Below, piece by piece: positions 61,996-64,000 of a stretch of 64,000 bases of DNA. Below the pieces are notes generated by a model, which searched no databases, was not told the DNA's origin, and saw only the letters and a list, made by a program, of their open reading frames with translations. The position numbers and the translations under genes are program-made. This DNA is from Eggerthia catenaformis OT 569 = DSM 20559 (GTDB lineage Bacteria; Bacillota_I; Bacilli_A; Erysipelotrichales; Coprobacillaceae). Each line of letters opens with the position of its first letter. Positions within the stretch are counted from its first letter, which is position 1. Where the stretch lies: positions 143,775 through 207,774 of the forward strand of contig NZ_KB446647.1 of assembly GCF_000340375.1 (NCBI RefSeq), written 5' to 3'.

Positions 61996-64000
61996 AATTA
62001 AAGATCAAAATTATGAACAAGAAGCTGTTTGTAGTCATGATGTCTTGTTTAATGTTATTAGGTATGGTGCATATGACAAAACAGGTTTTTGCAGAAACTC
62101 AGCATAATGATGTTTTCACTGATATCAAATTGACAAAAGCAGATTTAGAAACTCCGGTGGGTTCTATAGGTCATGGACAACAGATGCAGTTGGTTGCTAA
62201 GTTTTCATTACCTAATAACAAAGTTCATGAAGGGGATAAAACGGTTCTTCCTTTGCCGAAAGAGCTTGAAATTTTCAAAAAGGAAACTTTTCCAATAAAA
62301 AATGCGAATGGAGATCTTATTGCTAATGCGGTAACTGATCCTGATACGAAAACAATTACTATGACTTATACAAATTTTGTAGATTCGCATTCTGACATCA
62401 CAGGGTCTCTACATGTTACGGTGATGATTGATTCAACTGTTGTCAAGGAACCGAAGGAATTGAAGCTCAAAATCTCTATGGGAGGTGTACATATTTTTGA
62501 TTTGGGAAAATTGAATTACACGGGAGTGCAAGGCGATAACCCTAATGAATCCCTTCTGAAGTGGAGCTACTTTGATAAGGATGATCCGACCATTGTACAC
62601 TGTTGCATTCGTGTCAATGGAAAAGGTGGCAATTTCTCATATATTAAAGTGAAGGACACTCTGGAATCTCATTCGGTTTCTTATATCAAAGAAAGTGTTG
62701 AGGTAAAAAAAGGTAAATGGAAACTTCCTGCTGGAGGAGGATATTATTTTCTAGAAAATGAAACTGATGTAACCAGTCAGTTCCCACCTACATATAACGG
62801 GAACAGTTTTACCATCCAATTTAATAACATTCAGGGTGAAGGTTATTTTATCAAATATGATGTGAAACTCGGGTATGCACCTGTAAATCAAGAAAAAATT
62901 GAAAATAGAATTTTTGGAGAAACGAATAGTCAAATACTTATAAATACGGTGAATGTAGCTATTTATCAGCAATCTGGAGGGGAAGCAAACGGTTATAATT
63001 ACACTATAAAGATTCATAAGGAGAGTGAAGACGGTCAAGCTTTGTCGGGGGCGATTTTTGAAGTTATAAGAGATTCTTCACAGGCAAAGATTGGTGAAAT
63101 TACTACAGGAAATGACGGAAATGGTAGTCTGAGCGGCTTGTTAAAGGACAACTATACAATAAAGGAGAAAAAAGCACCTGTGGGTTATATGCCTCTTACA
63201 GATTCTATCCATATTACGCCAGCTGATTTTGGCACGGATAAAGCAGTATTGAAAACTATTAAGAATAAGAAAGTTCCTAAAATAAATATTTGCGGTAAAA
63301 AGACATGGGACGATGCCAACGACCAGGACGGCAAGAGACCTGAAAAGATCACAGTCAACCTGCTTAAGAACGGAACGAAGTTCAAGAGCACGGAAGCCAC
63401 TAAGGCTAACGGTTGGAAGTATGAGTTTACTAGTCTTGACAAGTACGAGAACGGACAGGAGATCAAATATACTGTTGAAGAAGAAAATGTAGAAGGCTAT
63501 ACAAGTACAGTTAAAGGCAATGCAAAAGACGGCTTCATAATAACGAATACAAGAACTCCTGAAAAGACATCGATCTCTGTCACTAAGACATGGGATGATG
63601 CCAACGATCAGGATGGCAAGAGACCCGAGAAGATTAATGTGCAGCTTTATGCCGACGGCGTAAAGAGCGGACCTGAGGTCGAGCTGAGCAAGGATAAGGG
63701 CTGGACATACACATGGAATGGTCTTGACAAGAACAAGAACGGAAAACCAATCAAGTATACGGTTGATGAGGTATCTGCACTGCCGTCAGGATACATCAAG
63801 GCAGTTGATGACAGTGATCCTAATAAGGTCGTCATCACAAACAGCCGACAGGTGGAGAAGATTAATATCTGCGGTAAGAAGACGTGGGATGATAATAATA
63901 ATCAGGACGGAAAGAGACCGACTCAGATCACAGTCAACCTGCTTAAGAACGGAACGAAGTTCAAGAGCGTTACGGTAAAGGCAGATGCTAATGGAAATTG
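61992..64000 (+). CDS. Cell-surface adhesin with Cna-B repeats (runs off the window)
   Basis: The frame starts at ATG 61992 and is open to the end, at least 669 residues. A signal peptide (KKLFVVMMSCLMLLGMVHM, cleaved after VFA) is followed by a collagen/fibrinogen-binding-type adhesin region (residues of about 35-330). Then comes a SpaA-like domain (IHKESEDGQALSGAIFEVI), and at least three Cna-B domains starting near 63290, 63575 and 63865, each with KTWDD-x-N-x-QDGKRP. Cna-B stalks often carry isopeptide bonds; an LPXTG sorting signal is expected beyond the window. The repeats share a 43-bp identical stretch (63347-63389 and 63926-63968) and are richer in GC than the N-terminal half. Confidence 0.9.
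   Translation, partial: MKLKIKIMNKKLFVVMMSCLMLLGMVHMTKQVFAETQHNDVFTDIKLTKADLETPVGSIGHGQQMQLVAKFSLPNNKVHEGDKTVLPLPKELEIFKKETFPIKNANGDLIANAVTDPDTKTITMTYTNFVDSHSDITGSLHVTVMIDSTVVKEPKELKLKISMGGVHIFDLGKLNYTGVQGDNPNESLLKWSYFDKDDPTIVHCCIRVNGKGGNFSYIKVKDTLESHSVSYIKESVEVKKGKWKLPAGGGYYFLENETDVTSQFPPTYNGNSFTIQFNNIQGEGYFIKYDVKLGYAPVNQEKIENRIFGETNSQILINTVNVAIYQQSGGEANGYNYTIKIHKESEDGQALSGAIFEVIRDSSQAKIGEITTGNDGNGSLSGLLKDNYTIKEKKAPVGYMPLTDSIHITPADFGTDKAVLKTIKNKKVPKINICGKKTWDDANDQDGKRPEKITVNLLKNGTKFKSTEATKANGWKYEFTSLDKYENGQEIKYTVEEENVEGYTSTVKGNAKDGFIITNTRTPEKTSISVTKTWDDANDQDGKRPEKINVQLYADGVKSGPEVELSKDKGWTYTWNGLDKNKNGKPIKYTVDEVSALPSGYIKAVDDSDPNKVVITNSRQVEKINICGKKTWDDNNNQDGKRPTQITVNLLKNGTKFKSVTVKADANGN

Overview
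The window reads as AT-rich chromosomal DNA of a Firmicute. Low GC, AGGAGG-type ribosome binding sites, Firmicutes-type families and a Cna-B surface adhesin fit an Erysipelotrichales-like gut or oral bacterium, but no rRNA or tRNA is present to fix the taxon.

Bases 1-14307 are ordinary chromosome: the end of proA, a MarR regulator, a CinA-like protein, a decayed methionine-synthase gene, two LysR regulators, a ROK-like protein carrying an EIIB-like segment, an amidohydrolase paralogue without metal ligands, an ArsR/HMA/P-type ATPase zinc-cadmium efflux operon, a nitroreductase, a beta-hydroxyacid dehydrogenase, purA and guaA.

Bases 14308-42530 look like two islands stacked in tandem at the 3' end of guaA. 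The 15-bp guaA tail (14292-14306) recurs at 29487-29501 and 42516-42530. The latter two follow homologous arms of about 115 bp. Island 1 is an integrative mobilizable element (excisionase, tyrosine integrase, primase, helicase, candidate oriT, MobC, relaxase). Its cargo is a fused m5C/m6A methyltransferase, an HNH endonuclease like the Alw26I/Eco31I/Esp3I type IIS enzymes, and a zinc-hook ATPase resembling the anticodon nuclease RloC. Island 2 has no integrase. It carries an ORF6N regulator, a complete type I restriction system (hsdM, hsdS, hsdR) with a PrrC-like anticodon nuclease inside the locus, and a two-gene Hachiman-like nuclease/helicase pair. The hsdS region has two independent slippage repeats: a 12-bp triplet in the central spacer, and 12.5 copies of AGAC that decide whether a third target-recognition module is joined to HsdS. 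Each island thus pairs DNA restriction with a candidate tRNA-cutting fail-safe.

Bases 42531-49300 are mobile debris: a possible third island left end, a terminase relic, a Fic-domain gene under six ~20-bp-spaced repeats, a broken tnpV, a MerR/ABC exporter operon and a decayed Mob relaxase. Bases 49300-54112 hold a truncated SnoaL gene, an Rrf2 regulator, a flavin/ferredoxin protein, a zinc-type macrodomain plus SirTM sirtuin pair, an S66 peptidase and a hydrolase relic.

Bases 54289-64000 form a surface/stress block: divergent FtsX-like permeases with one ATPase, a two-component system, a SARP-like activator, and a Cna-B repeat adhesin that runs off the end. The adhesin operon is preceded by an 11-bp-spaced direct repeat of the kind SARP proteins bind.
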